A DNA stretch of 64,000 nucleotides from an uncultured Bacteroidales bacterium (GCA_902802265.1 CADCLN010000005.1:1-64000); one strand, 5' to 3'. Positions 1 to 10,800 are shown, numbered from the stretch's first letter. A program made the numbers and translations. The notes: generated by a model not told the origin, from the letters alone.

Positions 1-79
1 CGTCATCAACTGAAAGAGTCTGAGCGAATGCTGTCATTCCTGCGAACAGGACGAAGAGAGTAGAAAAAATCTTTTTCAT
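1..79 (-). CDS. Secreted protein, N-terminus only (cut by window edge)
   Basis: Reading leftward from an ATG at 79, the first 26 codons give a lysine start (MKK), a hydrophobic stretch and an AFAQ cleavage site: a typical Bacteroidales signal peptide ending near residue 20. The mature start reads TLSVDD. The rest lies outside the window, so no function can be assigned. It is read in the same direction as the large secreted protein upstream of it (stop at 185), with about 105 nt and an inverted repeat in between, so it may be the next gene of the same transcript. Confidence 0.6.
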   Translation of the reverse strand, partial: MKKIFSTLFVLFAGMTAFAQTLSVDD

Positions 80-101
80 AATGTTTTTAATTTGTTTTTG
101 T

Positions 102-136
102 GTTTCCCGCCCGCCTTTTATTGACAGGCGGGAAAC
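102..136. terminator. Inverted repeat between two secreted-protein genes
   Basis: GTTTCCCGCC (102-111) pairs with GGCGGGAAAC (127-136), a 10-bp GC-rich stem with a 15-nt loop. It lies downstream (leftward) of the gene ending at 185. No clear T-run follows on either strand, so it may be a weak terminator or an intercistronic mRNA stabiliser. Confidence 0.4.
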
Positions 137-184
137 TTGGGTTAATAATAATTTTGTTTGTTGTTAATTCTGTTTTTGTTTAAA

Positions 185-3100
185 TTATTGCTTCAGATAC
201 TCATCAATGAGGTTAGTGATGTCCTCAATAGTAACACCTGGTTCGTTGTCGAGATATCTGTAAATGAGGTTAGTGATGTCCTCAACGCTGATGTTAGCTG
301 CACCGAAGTACTGGAGACGGAAGTTATCAGTTTTGAACCAAGTCTTACTTGCAACCTTGATTTCGATGCCCATGGGCTCCTTAATCTCGAATGCAACAGT
401 ACCGTCTTGACCCATACCCTTGTCATTAATCATTGAGAAGTCAACGCTGATGTCGTTCACAGAAAGGGTCAGTACACTGTTCTGATCAGCAGCGAGGAGT
501 GCAGTAAGCTCATACTTACCCTTCGGGAGAGTACCCTTGAAGCTCTGGGCTACCCAGAAGCCGTCAGCAGGAGCTGAACCACTCCATGTGTTGAATACAT
601 AGTTTCCGTCAGCATTGTTGACAGTGTAAGTAGCATTGCTGTTATCCTTTGCACCTGTATCGCTTCCCTGATAAGCTGTCCAACCAGTGAGGTCACCAGT
701 TTCGAAGCTTGGGTTCACGATAATCTGTGTGAAGTCAATAGGATTGCTTGCTGAAGCACCTTCATATTCTGGGAGACGGAGGTTTGCAGCTGCAATTTCC
801 ATCTGCTCAGTGTAGCTGTTCAGGTCTTCTGTAGTCAGGTCAGCAGTTTCTTCAGGAAGTTCTTCAATCAGAGCTTCGTATGCAGCCTTAGAAGATTCGC
901 TGGCATTTCCATACAATTCTTCATCTTCTGCAATACTCATGTATGTATCGTATGTTTCGTTAAAGGTTGCCAATGCTGTAACATTTGCTTCTGCATCAGC
1001 GATAGCTTGGTTGATGTTCTCCATATGTACCTTCATTTCATCAGCATCACCTTCATCAAGAGCGCCTTCAGCAGCAGTCTTCACTTCTTCAGCAACAGCT
1101 ACGGCTGCTTCTGTCATGTCGCCAGACTTTTCTTCGAGGAAGTCGTTCAGATCTTCAATCTTCTTCTCAAGCATGATGGAAATAGCATCCTTGCCGAGGT
1201 AAGTAAGCTTGAAGTTAGCCCAGAGTACCCAACCAGCAGTGCCAAGTGATACGCCGTTAGAAGTAAGACCAATCTTCATGGTACCACCTTCTATGAAACC
1301 GTAAGCTTCTTGAGTATAACGACCAGCTTTGAATGCGTAAGATGCACCCTCCATAGAGTTTGGAACGTAGCCCCATTCGCCAAGATAGTCACATGGCCAA
1401 TTTGGAACAACCTGTGGACCATTATTTTCACCTGTAAGCTGACAGTTTTCATGGTCAATAGCCTGATCTTCTGGAAGAGCGTCCTTTACAATGTTCATCA
1501 CCTGAGTTTTATAATCGTTCATGAAGAGATAAACAATTGATTCTTCAGTTCCATCGTATGAACCATTACCGCCTGGGCGTTCAAATGCTTGGCAAGTGAG
1601 AGAGTAAACACCGTCAGGAACATTTGTAATGACTTGGTAAATATCTACAGGCTGTTCGTAAACTTCTACATTGTTTACGCCACCGTTAGTTGATTTGTAA
1701 ACATTGGTATGTTTTGTTGTCCATCCATTGAATCCGTCGGCGAAAGAAGCGTTCACAAGCATATTGGTGCAATCGTCACCAGGTTTCAAGCTCTTGGCAA
1801 TAGCCTCGTGGAAGAAAGCATCAACGGTTTCAATATAAGCATCGATTTCATCAGCTGTGAGACTGCATGCTTCGAGCACTTCTTCTGGTGTCAGTTCTGG
1901 ATAACCCTCAGAAGTACCATTGCTCTGTACGAAGTCACAGTAATTATCCCATTCATCACTTGCTACGTCTGGGTTGTTGTTGATGTTCTCAATCCATTCC
2001 TCAGATTTTGCCAAGAACTTTTCGTAAGCAGTGATAGAAGCCAAAGCAGCTTCTTCCAGTGCAGGAATACCCTTGATGTGAGCCTTGATATCTTCCTTTG
2101 AAATTGCAGCCTTCGTTTCATCGAGGTAATTTTGGAATTCTTGGATAGCTGGCTTGTAGTAGTATTCTACACCATCAAACATGCTTTCGAAGTCCTGAGC
2201 TTCAGCAACGACGGCATCACGCCACATAGCGTAAGCTTCGTCGGAGTTGCCAAAGTACATCAGGGAGAAGTCGTCAACGATAGCCCAGTCTGTGCCGATT
2301 CCTTCTTTTTTGGCGGCACCGACGCGGAGCTGACCATTTTCTACAGGAACATAGACAGAAATTTGCTTGCCAAGACCTGCATCTTTATAATTTACAAAGT
2401 CAACCATTGAATTAGGTACATGTAATCCATCACCGGTAGCAACGCCGTCTGTTCTTGTATCTGTTGCCCATGACGAGAGTGATGGGAAAGCCACATAAAG
2501 TGAATCTTCGCCCGACTTTGCATAAAGCTTGGCATGACGTACAGACGGATCGTCCTTGGTATCCCAGTCGTTAGTAGTCGAACCATAGCGATAGAAAGCG
2601 TAAACGGAAAGCTTGTAGATACCGTTTGGAATATTATTTCCATGGTTTACATCTTGCCATGTATCAAATGGTGTCACTTCATAACGCTCAGCACAAGTAG
2701 AAGTTGAACCACCGGCACCCCAACTGCTACCATTCCATCCGTGGAAGTCGCCGATAACATCGAATGTTGGATTTTCAATATAGATAGTAACATCCTGTGG
2801 ATCATCAACAGTTGCATGAGAACCCTTCCAGTTACCAACAACTTCTTCAGCATAGCTGTAAGATGTTTCCAGTTCTTCAAGTGTAGAATTGGTGTTGTTA
2901 TAAACATTGTGACATGCAGTAAGGTCAATGCCTGGACATTCTTCTTCAGCCTGATTCACATAAGCAATCAGCTTCTCTGCTGCGTCATAACGAGCTATTT
3001 CTGTTTCCCAAGCTGCGTATGCTTCAGCAGAAACGAAAGCCCAAGTAGTGCAAGCTTTTTCTGAATCAAACAGAGGAATTTCTTCATCGTTTTGCAATGA

Positions 3101-3631
3101 GTAGTCAAGCATCCAGCAACGGTTGTTGTTAGCATCGCCAACGTATGGTGACCAACCGAAGAGGAAGTAATCACTATCACCCATTACGTTTTCGTTGGTA
3201 ATCTGGTATTTGTTATTACCAAGGGCTGTAATTTTCCACATACCTGCACCGCCACGGCCATCACCGTCGCACCAGATGTTGTCATACCCCTGACAGTCGT
3301 ATTCACTCCACTTTCCAGCTTTGTTGCCAGTTTCGCAAGAGTCCAAAAAAGAATAGCCTGTAAATGACTCTTCAACAGGGATTTCATCCTCGTACTCAGA
3401 GTAGTTCTTCTTGAACTTCATTTTCAGGCCGTGAGACTTAGAAAGGGAAGCACGTGTGTTCCAGTCGTTAGCTCCTAAAAGGAAGCCTTCGTACTCCACG
3501 TTGTAGAGGTACTGGATGGTTTCGCCATCGTCCGCCAATGCTGAAAATTCAGGCACTGGCTTCACCCATTGTGCGAAAGCAGTCGCTGTACTCATCACAA
3601 CCGAAGCAATTAAAAGTAATGATTTCTTCAT
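185..3631 (-). CDS. Large secreted multi-module protein with carbohydrate-binding-like domains and a dockerin-like tail
   Basis: A protein of 1148 residues with a signal peptide (MKKSLLLIAS...AFAQ, about residues 1-20). An N-terminal region (about 21-205) opens with a YLYN..Y.GFLLGAN motif. Three jelly-roll-like modules follow at about 283-465, 620-815 and 965-1113. Each starts with an N.(S/T)F...GW motif and ends with a (D/A)(D/N)F.L.Y(F/L)G strand, as in CBM4/9-like binding modules. Between them are helical spacers rich in Ala/Glu, one resembling a FIVAR repeat (about 915-955). The last 35 residues hold two degenerate dockerin-like half repeats (VEDITNLIYRYL and IEDITNLIDEYL). No catalytic domain is recognisable, so a cell-surface glycan-binding or adhesin-like role is inference. 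The gene is more AT-rich than most of its neighbours. Confidence 0.8.
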   Translation of the reverse strand: MKKSLLLIASVVMSTATAFAQWVKPVPEFSALADDGETIQYLYNVEYEGFLLGANDWNTRASLSKSHGLKMKFKKNYSEYEDEIPVEESFTGYSFLDSCETGNKAGKWSEYDCQGYDNIWCDGDGRGGAGMWKITALGNNKYQITNENVMGDSDYFLFGWSPYVGDANNNRCWMLDYSLQNDEEIPLFDSEKACTTWAFVSAEAYAAWETEIARYDAAEKLIAYVNQAEEECPGIDLTACHNVYNNTNSTLEELETSYSYAEEVVGNWKGSHATVDDPQDVTIYIENPTFDVIGDFHGWNGSSWGAGGSTSTCAERYEVTPFDTWQDVNHGNNIPNGIYKLSVYAFYRYGSTTNDWDTKDDPSVRHAKLYAKSGEDSLYVAFPSLSSWATDTRTDGVATGDGLHVPNSMVDFVNYKDAGLGKQISVYVPVENGQLRVGAAKKEGIGTDWAIVDDFSLMYFGNSDEAYAMWRDAVVAEAQDFESMFDGVEYYYKPAIQEFQNYLDETKAAISKEDIKAHIKGIPALEEAALASITAYEKFLAKSEEWIENINNNPDVASDEWDNYCDFVQSNGTSEGYPELTPEEVLEACSLTADEIDAYIETVDAFFHEAIAKSLKPGDDCTNMLVNASFADGFNGWTTKHTNVYKSTNGGVNNVEVYEQPVDIYQVITNVPDGVYSLTCQAFERPGGNGSYDGTEESIVYLFMNDYKTQVMNIVKDALPEDQAIDHENCQLTGENNGPQVVPNWPCDYLGEWGYVPNSMEGASYAFKAGRYTQEAYGFIEGGTMKIGLTSNGVSLGTAGWVLWANFKLTYLGKDAISIMLEKKIEDLNDFLEEKSGDMTEAAVAVAEEVKTAAEGALDEGDADEMKVHMENINQAIADAEANVTALATFNETYDTYMSIAEDEELYGNASESSKAAYEALIEELPEETADLTTEDLNSYTEQMEIAAANLRLPEYEGASASNPIDFTQIIVNPSFETGDLTGWTAYQGSDTGAKDNSNATYTVNNADGNYVFNTWSGSAPADGFWVAQSFKGTLPKGKYELTALLAADQNSVLTLSVNDISVDFSMINDKGMGQDGTVAFEIKEPMGIEIKVASKTWFKTDNFRLQYFGAANISVEDITNLIYRYLDNEPGVTIEDITNLIDEYLKQ

Positions 3632-3729
3632 AACTTTGTGATTGAATTAAAGATTAGTTAAACAATAAATAATAATAAGGTTTATAATGAAATTTGTTTT
3701 TACACAATGCCACTAAGGTATAGTTGCGG

Positions 3730-3737
3730 CAAAGTAA
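3730..3737 (-). promoter_or_regulatory. Candidate promoter of the large secreted protein
   Basis: On the minus strand the sequence reads GTTACTTTGCC, close to the Bacteroidetes -7 element TAnnTTTG but with one spacer base too few. The start codon is about 100 nt downstream. This is weaker than the other promoters in the window. Confidence 0.35.
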
Positions 3738-3861
3738 CACAAAAAAAATGATATGACAAATATTTTTCCCTTATTTTTTCAAAAATTTTTTGTGTTGTTA
3801 CAAAAAAACAATCTTTTTGCTTATTTTTTGATAATTCTTTCTTCCATTTGTGAGAAAGAGA

Positions 3862-3900
3862 GAATAAAAAAGAGACCATTCAGCTTTTTTTGAATGGCCT
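3862..3900 (-). terminator. Rho-independent terminator of recA
   Basis: TGAATGG (3891-3897) pairs with CCATTCA (3876-3882). On the minus strand the stem is followed by TCTCTTTTTTATT, a terminator-like T tract, about 65 nt after the recA stop. Confidence 0.75.
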
Positions 3901-3964
3901 CCTTTTTGTGTTCAATTTATCAATACGAGGAATGATGTATCTTGCGGAGGAATAATTGAAATTA

Positions 3965-4996
3965 TTATTTTTCTGTTTCTTCTTTGGATTCGATCATGTC
4001 AAGTTCTTTTCCCGTCAGTTTTGCCATGATTTGTGCCTCAATTTCTTCGGAGAGTTCAGGATTGTCTTCCATGAGCTTTTTAGTGGCATCGCGTCCTTGT
4101 GCCAGTTTGCTGTCTTGGTAGCTGAACCAAGAACCGGACTTCTTGATGATGCCTGTTGCGACACCGAGGTCCACGATTTCACCGCTCTTGGAGATGCCTT
4201 CACCAAACATGATGTCAAATTCTGCTTTGCGGAAAGGTGGAGCCACTTTGTTTTTCACGACCTTCACCTTGACTTGGTTACCCATGATTTCATCGCCATT
4301 TTTGATGGAGGCTGCCTTGCGAATGTCAAGACGGACAGAGGCGTAGAATTTCAGGGCATTTCCACCTGTTGTAGTTTCTGGATTGCCAAACATCACACCA
4401 ATCTTTTCGCGCAACTGGTTGATAAAGATACAGGTTGTATTGGTTTTTGCAATGGTGGAAGTGAGTTTGCGGAGTGCCTGACTCATCAGTCGAGCCTGCA
4501 GGCCAACCTTGTTGTCGCCCATGTCACCTTCGATTTCTGCTTTAGGGGTTAGGGCAGCAACAGAGTCAATGACAATGATATCTACTGCTGAAGAACGGAT
4601 CAGCTGGTCTGCAATTTCCAGGGCCTGTTCTCCGTTGTCGGGTTGTGAAATCCAGAGGTTCTGGACGTCAACGCCCAGTTTTTCAGCGTAGAAGCGGTCG
4701 AAGGCATGTTCTGCATCGATGAAGGCAGCAATACCTCCTTGCTTCTGACATTCTGCAATGGCGTGGATGGCAAGTGTTGTTTTACCCGAAGATTCTGGTC
4801 CATAAATTTCGATGATTCTGCCTTTGGGATAACCGCCTACACCGAGTGCAGCGTTCAGTCCGATGGAGCCTGTTGGAATGACATCGATTTGTTCTATGTT
4901 TTCGTCGCCCAGTTTCATGATGGAACCTCGACCGAAATTCTTTTCAATCTTGTCCATCGCGGCTTGTAATGCTTTGAGTTTCTCTGCGTCAGCCAT
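3965..4996 (-). CDS. recA: RecA recombinase
   Basis: DNA strand-exchange ATPase for homologous recombination and SOS co-protease activity. The 343 residues match the usual family length. Walker A is GPESSGKT at residues 66-73, Walker B is the [10 protein letters not shown] segment, and the [14 protein letters not shown] loop and the [16 protein letters not shown] motif are intact. The C-terminus is acidic, as usual. It lies 52 nt downstream of the saccharopine-dehydrogenase-family gene on the same strand, with no clear promoter between, so it is probably co-transcribed with metY and that gene. No SOS-box-like operator was recognised. Confidence 0.98.
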   Translation of the reverse strand: MADAEKLKALQAAMDKIEKNFGRGSIMKLGDENIEQIDVIPTGSIGLNAALGVGGYPKGRIIEIYGPESSGKTTLAIHAIAECQKQGGIAAFIDAEHAFDRFYAEKLGVDVQNLWISQPDNGEQALEIADQLIRSSAVDIIVIDSVAALTPKAEIEGDMGDNKVGLQARLMSQALRKLTSTIAKTNTTCIFINQLREKIGVMFGNPETTTGGNALKFYASVRLDIRKAASIKNGDEIMGNQVKVKVVKNKVAPPFRKAEFDIMFGEGISKSGEIVDLGVATGIIKKSGSWFSYQDSKLAQGRDATKKLMEDNPELSEEIEAQIMAKLTGKELDMIESKEETEK

Positions 4997-5048
4997 AATT
5001 TTAATAGGAATTTAATAGGAAATTATAGAATAAAATAGGATTTTGTTT

Positions 5049-6290
5049 TTAGAGTTCAAGGTCACCGTCGTGTATTTCGTGCCAAGGCAGTCCTTGTGTG
5101 TTAAGTTGTTCCATAAAGGGGTCTGGGTCAAATTCTTCCACATTCCATACGCCAGGTTTGTTCCAAAGGCCTTTGAGGAACATCATGGCGCCAATCATAG
5201 CTGGTACGCCTGTGGTGTAGCTGACACCTTGCATCCCTGTTTCTTCGTAGGCTGCTTGATGGCTACAGTTATTGTATATATAATATGTGTGTTCCTTGCC
5301 GTCCTTCAGTCCACGGATGCGACAACCGATGCTGGTCTGTCCTTCGTAGTTTTCACCAAGTTCCTGTGGGTTGGGGAGCACGGCTTTCAAGAATTGCAAG
5401 GGCACAATCTTTACTTTCACTGGACCACTTCCGTCTGCAGCCTGTGCTTCGTATTCTATTTCGTCAATGCGTGACATGCCAATGTTCTGAATCACTTCAA
5501 GGTGGGTCAGATATTGCTGGCCGAAAGTCATCCAGAATCGTGCACGCTTGATGGTAGGATAATTCTTTACAAGCGATTCAATTTCCTCATGATGGAGCAG
5601 ATAGCTTTCCTTGGGACCAATTTCGGGGTAGGTGAGTGGTTTGTGGATTTCCAGCGGAGCAGTTTCTACCCACTTGCCATCTTGCCAATACAGTCCTTTC
5701 TGGGTAATCTCGCGAATGTTGATCTCCGGATTGAAATTGGTAGCGAAAGCCTTGTGGTGATCACCGGCATTGCAATCTACAATGTCCAGATACTGTATTT
5801 CATCGAAATGATGTTTGGCTGCGTAAGCTGTATAAATGCTGGTCACACCTGGGTCAAAGCCACAGCCAAGAATGGCACATAGTCCAGCCTGTTCGAATCG
5901 TTCTTTGTAAGCCCATTGCCATGAATATTCGAAGTGAGCTTCGTCCTTCGGTTCGTAGTTGGCAGTATCTAAGTAATTTACGCCAGCCTGAAGGCAAGCC
6001 TCCATGATGGTGAGGTCTTGATAGGGCAATGCCAGGTTCATGCAGATGTCTGGCTTGAAGGCATTGAAAAGCGTTACCAATTCGGGCACATTGTCTGCAT
6101 CCACTCGGGCTGTCTTGATGCTGCCTTTGGGTACCAGGCCTTTCGCTTCGATGGCATCTGCCAATTTGCGACATTTTGACTCTGTGCGCGAGGCAATCAT
6201 AATCTCTGTGAACACGTCACTGTTTTGTGCTACCTTGTGAGCCGCAACCGAGGCGACGCCACCAGCACCAATAATCAAAACTTTTCCCAT
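5049..6290 (-). CDS. Saccharopine dehydrogenase family protein, probably carboxynorspermidine dehydrogenase
   Basis: A cytosolic NAD(P)-dependent reductase of 413 residues. The N-terminal Rossmann nucleotide-binding motif is GAGGVAS (residues 8-14). The sequence continues through a saccharopine-dehydrogenase catalytic fold with GCGFDPGVTSIYTAYAA and DCNAGDHH motifs. In gut Bacteroidetes this length and these motifs belong to carboxynorspermidine synthase/dehydrogenase, which condenses aspartate semialdehyde with a diamine on the way to (nor)spermidine; that exact assignment is from family knowledge. It sits 32 nt downstream of metY and 52 nt upstream of recA. A lysine-pathway saccharopine reductase is the alternative. 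Confidence 0.85.
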   Translation of the reverse strand: MGKVLIIGAGGVASVAAHKVAQNSDVFTEIMIASRTESKCRKLADAIEAKGLVPKGSIKTARVDADNVPELVTLFNAFKPDICMNLALPYQDLTIMEACLQAGVNYLDTANYEPKDEAHFEYSWQWAYKERFEQAGLCAILGCGFDPGVTSIYTAYAAKHHFDEIQYLDIVDCNAGDHHKAFATNFNPEINIREITQKGLYWQDGKWVETAPLEIHKPLTYPEIGPKESYLLHHEEIESLVKNYPTIKRARFWMTFGQQYLTHLEVIQNIGMSRIDEIEYEAQAADGSGPVKVKIVPLQFLKAVLPNPQELGENYEGQTSIGCRIRGLKDGKEHTYYIYNNCSHQAAYEETGMQGVSYTTGVPAMIGAMMFLKGLWNKPGVWNVEEFDPDPFMEQLNTQGLPWHEIHDGDLEL

Positions 6291-6322
6291 GATATTCTTG
6301 TTTATAGATGGTTTTACGATTT

Positions 6323-7600
6323 TTACATTTTATCCATAGCCTGCTGAAGGTCGGCAATGATGTCTTCTGCATTCTCAATGCCCACCGAAAGACGGACGAG
6401 GTCGGGTGCAACACCTGCTTCGCGCAGTTGTTCATCAGAAAGCTGGCGGTGGGTGTGGCTGGCTGGGTGTAGCACACAGGTGCGGGCATCAGCCACATGG
6501 GTCACGATGGAGATGAATTCCAAGTTATCCATGAATTTAATGGCTTCTTCGCGGCTACCCTTCAGTCCGAAAGCAATGACACCACACGAACCATTGGGCA
6601 TATACTTCTGTCCCAAAGCATAGTATTTGTTAGAAGGCAGTCCGCAGTAGTTTATCCATCCCACTTTCGGGTTCTTCTCCAACCATTCTGCTACTTTCTG
6701 TGCATTTGCACAATGTTGACGCATACGCAGATGCAAGGTTTCCAAGCCCAGATTCAGCAAGAAAGAGTTCTGTGGAGCAGGAATAGACCCCAAATCGCGC
6801 ATCAGCTGGCTAACCAGTTTCGTGCAATAAGCCATTTTTCCAAAAGTCTTGGTATAAGTCAGTCCGTGGTAAGAATCGTCGGGCATTGTCAGTCCGTGGA
6901 ATTTTTCTCCGTAAGCATCCCAGTCGAAATTGCCGCTGTCCACAACACAGCCGCCTACCTGTGTGGCATGACCATCCATGTATTTTGTGGTGGAATGTGT
7001 CACGATGTCGCAGCCCCATTCAAATGGGCGGCAGTTGATAGGTGTGGCAAACGTGTTATCTACAATCAGCGGGACACCATGACGGTGTGCCATTTTGGCA
7101 AAACGTTCTATATCGAAAACATTGCCGCCAGGATTGCTGATGGTTTCGCCGAAAAAGCACTTTGTGTTGGGACGAAACTCCTTTTCAATGCGTTCATCAT
7201 CCCAATCAGGGTCAATGAATGTACATTCAATACCCAGTTTCTTCATGGTGACGCCAAAGAGGTTGAAAGTACCGCCATAAATTGTGTTTGAAGTGATGAA
7301 ATGGTCGCCAGCCTCACAGATATTGAAGATGGCATAGAAATTGGCAGCCTGTCCGCTGCTGGTAAGCACAGCGCCCACACCACCTTCCAGTGCAGCAATC
7401 TTCTTTGCTACCGCATCGTTGGTGGGATTTGCCAAACGGGTATAGAAATAGCCTTCATCTTTCAAGTCGAACAGCCTTGCCATCTGTTCGCTGGTATCAT
7501 ATTTGAAGGTTGTACTTTGATAGATAGGTAACTGCTGAGGTTCACCTTTTGTGGGTTTCCATCCGCCGTGGATGCAGATTGTTTCGAGATTTCGTTTCAT
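6323..7600 (-). CDS. metY: O-acetylhomoserine sulfhydrylase (aminocarboxypropyltransferase)
   Basis: A PLP-dependent enzyme of the Cys/Met metabolism family, 425 residues, which makes homocysteine from O-acetylhomoserine and sulfide in methionine synthesis. The N-terminus (ETICIHGGW) and the STTKYMDGHA motif with the PLP-binding lysine (about residue 206) are characteristic, as are TSSGQAANFY (phosphate-binding loop region) and the SVGIENAEDI end. It is the first gene of a leftward run with the saccharopine-type dehydrogenase and recA. A TAACTTTG promoter lies about 45 nt upstream. Cystathionine gamma-synthase is less likely given the length and the long insertion typical of MetY. Confidence 0.93.
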   Translation of the reverse strand: MKRNLETICIHGGWKPTKGEPQQLPIYQSTTFKYDTSEQMARLFDLKDEGYFYTRLANPTNDAVAKKIAALEGGVGAVLTSSGQAANFYAIFNICEAGDHFITSNTIYGGTFNLFGVTMKKLGIECTFIDPDWDDERIEKEFRPNTKCFFGETISNPGGNVFDIERFAKMAHRHGVPLIVDNTFATPINCRPFEWGCDIVTHSTTKYMDGHATQVGGCVVDSGNFDWDAYGEKFHGLTMPDDSYHGLTYTKTFGKMAYCTKLVSQLMRDLGSIPAPQNSFLLNLGLETLHLRMRQHCANAQKVAEWLEKNPKVGWINYCGLPSNKYYALGQKYMPNGSCGVIAFGLKGSREEAIKFMDNLEFISIVTHVADARTCVLHPASHTHRQLSDEQLREAGVAPDLVRLSVGIENAEDIIADLQQAMDKM

Positions 7601-7642
7601 TTGTTTAATGCTTCTAAATAGGATTGATTTTTAAAATTTGCG

Positions 7643-7650
7643 CAAAGTTA
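7643..7650 (-). promoter_or_regulatory. Promoter of metY
   Basis: TAACTTTG on the minus strand matches the Bacteroidetes -7 consensus TAnnTTTG, with a TTG about 25 nt upstream. The metY ATG is at 7600. Confidence 0.6.
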
Positions 7651-7715
7651 CGAATTTTAATGAACAATGAACCACTTTTTCTTGAAAAAAGTTTGGTAGT
7701 CTCGTTTGAAGTCCC

Positions 7716-7723
7716 TACCTTTG
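7716..7723 (+). promoter_or_regulatory. Promoter of tRNA-Asn
   Basis: TACCTTTG matches the -7 consensus, and TTTGG at 7692-7696 is a good -33 element at the usual spacing. The tRNA begins 26 nt further on. Confidence 0.7.
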
Positions 7724-7749
7724 CACCGCTTTTGAAAAGCAAATACACT

Positions 7750-7823
7750 GCTTCAGTAGCTCAGTTGGTTAGAGCACATGACTGTTAATCATGGGGTCGT
7801 TGGTTCAAGCCCATCCTGAAGCG
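7750..7823 (+). tRNA. tRNA-Asn (anticodon GTT)
   Basis: The cloverleaf is visible. Acceptor GCTTCAG (7750-7756) pairs perfectly with CTGAAGC (7816-7822). The anticodon stem is CATGA/TCATG with loop CTGTTAA and anticodon GTT at 7784-7786. The T arm is 7799-7815 with the loop TTCAAGC. The T stem has one U-U mismatch (7800 with 7814). The discriminator base is G, and CCA is not encoded (CA follows). Confidence 0.93.
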
Positions 7824-7824
7824 C

Positions 7825-7861
7825 AAAAGAAAGGTGCCAGTCTGACTGGCACCTTTCTTTT
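7825..7861. terminator. Bidirectional terminator between tRNA-Asn and the GH98 gene
   Basis: A perfect 17-bp stem (7825-7841 with 7845-7861) with a 3-nt loop. The A-rich 5' side and T-rich 3' side make it work in both directions. It starts right after the tRNA and ends 18 nt short of the converging GH98 stop codon, so it can end both transcripts. Confidence 0.88.
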
Positions 7862-7878
7862 GTTTATTATTTTTCGTT

Positions 7879-10800
7879 TTAATAGTCGTTACCCAGATAA
7901 ATATCAATCAACTGAGTGATGTCGTCGATGGTGATTTTGCCATCTTCGTCTATGTCTTCAGGACGGATTTCGGGTTGTGGTTGAGGCTCTTCCTTTTCTA
8001 CAGGGTTAACCTTACATGTCAGCAAGAGGAATTCATCGAAACCATTGCCTGCATTGACAAAGCGAATGATGTAGTTGCCTGCTTCTGCTACAGAGAATGC
8101 AAATTCGTGCAATTCTGAGCCACCGAGGTTTGCTGAGTAGTCACCACCAGCGTTGGGTTGTGCAGTAAATACTTCCGATTCTGCAATCACGTTCTTGTTG
8201 CTGTCAAGAATTTGTACTTTGTATGAAGGTGTTGCCTTCCAGCCAGCTGTGGCAAATGTCAGTTTGTAGTCACCTGCCTCCAGTGTCAGTGGATATTTAG
8301 ACTGGCTGCCGTACTCAGCATATTTCTCACGCCAATAGAGAGCCTTGCCTTGATATCCCATGAAACCAACGAAGGTACGTGCTCCGGCAGTGTAGCTGTT
8401 GGGATATTGGTGTGTTTCGTTATTGCCCTGTACAGCTACCCAACCTTCTGGCATTGTGCCGCTAAGCACATTGGTGAAGTCCAGAATGTAGAGAGCTGTG
8501 CTGTCTTGGAAGACGGGTGTCAGTATCACGTTGTCTTCAGGCATGACGAAGGAGTTGTTTTCGTCAATGGTGATTTTGCCGCGAACAATGTTCCAGCCAG
8601 TCAACACGTAGCCTTTATCAGGTGTAACAGTCAGCGTAATAGTTTCTCCCTGGGCTGCAGAGTCTGCCGAAGCAACGACGGTTCCGCCTTCTGTTTCACG
8701 GATGTTGACAGCAAATTGTTCTGCTGGTACATCTGCAGGTCTGTACGACACATTATCTATATATAAAGGATCGACACCGCTGGAGTTTGTGATGGTAATC
8801 GTGTTGTTACCTTGTTTCAAGTTTGCTGTCACGCTAGCTTTGCACCATTCATTGTTTTCCGTTTTGGTGTATTTGATAATCTTACGTGAACCGTTAATCG
8901 TCGTGATGAGGTTTCCATTTCTGCTGGGTGAAGTGTAGCGCACGGTGATGACATGGCTGCCAGCCTCCTTGATGTTGATGGTGTGGCGAAGTGCGCCAGC
9001 TGAGTTTGTACCCATGTTTATGAAACCGTTACCAGCATGACCTCTCACATTGGGATACCAGTTGTAGGGGTCTGTCACACAGTCTTTGATGTTCTTGTAG
9101 TCCATGTCTTCTGCCTCAATAGTGATTTCACCATGATATTCCTCTGGCTGCTTAGGCAAATCCTCCGACAGCGCCGTGTTGCTCAGCACGTCTGTATTGC
9201 GTTCTGTAGCCTCTCCTGCACAGTTGATGGTGATGTCAAGAGGTCCCATGTGGTTAACGTTCAGCGTATAAGACCCCGTTTCAGCATCCCATTCAGCGGT
9301 CACATTAGCTCCAGCATCCACACGTTTTGTCAGTGTGTAAGTAGGCTCCACCTTTGCTCCCTTGACCACAATCTTGTCCAGTACAAAGTTCGTCGTGTCA
9401 GTACGATAGTTATTCAGGTAGAAATCAATGTGGTCAGCATATTCACGAACAATGCCGCTGCTGAGCATTCCGTAAGTGAGTTCCAGCGATTCGCAGGTGT
9501 TATACTGCAACGGAATGGTTCCTTTAGCCGTCCTGTTGCCATTGAGGTAAGAATATGGCGTATAAGTAACCAACTGATTTCTGTAGCGGTTGACGTACAG
9601 GTCGCCCGTGCTTACTTCAGGATACTGCCTGTTGAAGTCCATAGTCTTTCTTGTATGCGATGTTGTTGACCAACGAGCCGTGTAAGAAGACTTTTTGATT
9701 TTTAAAGGAATGGCATTTGCCAACGAGTCGTAAAGTTCGATGGCTACAGGGATGGCACCATAGCGGCCCGTTTTCTTGAAATAGCAGAAGTTATCCATAA
9801 ACTGTCCATTGCCTCGGTTGAAGGGGTCTGTCTGCTTATAGACGCCATCATACAAGTCTCCCCAGGCAGCATACTTCTGTTCGTCGTTGCCCGAATTGAC
9901 ATCATTGATGACAACAATCTTGGTTTTCTTCACCACTTCTTCGCGTGAAGGAATGTACATGGTTCCGTCAATAATCTTGCGGAACATGTCAATCCAGGCA
10001 TTTCTAAACCCAGGGAATGTGCGCCAGTTGCGTTTTGTGTAGCCGTTGTCCGTTGTTTTTCCGATTTCTTCAAAATCTTCTGTCCAAATAAGCTCAGGAC
10101 CATCCCACACGGCACCTCCGTTCACACAAGTCTGCTCCATCACTGTGCCAATACCGGCGGCAATGGGGTACTTCTTACCATGTTTTTCACCCAGCAATGC
10201 ATCCAATGCGCCGTTCCAACCGCAGTTGTCGTAGCGCACGCCGTAGTTCTTTGCCAATCCCGAAATGAATGGCGAGAATGTCACGCTCTCGTTGTTGTAG
10301 AAGCAAGACGAAGTGGTGTATTTGTACAGCCACAGGATAGCTTCAGGATATTGCCGACAAGCTTCCAGCAAATCCTTGTTGCGCTTCATCATGCCCACGG
10401 GGTTAAGCAGATGCGACCAGATGTTTCCACAGAAGCTGATGGTGAGGAAGCCACCATACTTGTGAGCCATAGGCACAAGCTTGGCAAACAGAGCAATGCG
10501 CGATGTCTGCGAACTTGAACTCTTGTCGTTTGGTTCGTCGAAACCCCAAAATTGTTCGGCATAGTTCCAACCCAAGAAGTTCGGGAAACGCTTGTAGAAA
10601 TACTCAAAGGTTTCCAAGTCATCATCCTGAATGTGGGTGTGGCCACCACTGGCAGGCTGACAAGTGAACCACAAGCCATTTGCCTGACACACCGAGCCCC
10701 ATGACTTGTAAGTAGGTACAGCGTTTTGTGGCATCTTATAGACATTCTTTTCTGTGTCATACTGGCACGAAAGCGACAGATTCATGCAGACATAGGGCTT

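Larger units (their letters stand above)
3632..3964. other. Intergenic region between recA and the large secreted protein
   Basis: This 333-nt stretch holds the recA terminator (3862-3900), a run of A/T-rich sequence and a candidate -7 element for the leftward gene near 3730-3737. No gene is visible in it. Confidence 0.6.

Noticed and set aside
7601-7749. SAM or other riboswitch upstream of metY
   Set aside because: The leader is only about 35 nt, with no room for an aptamer and no conserved core.
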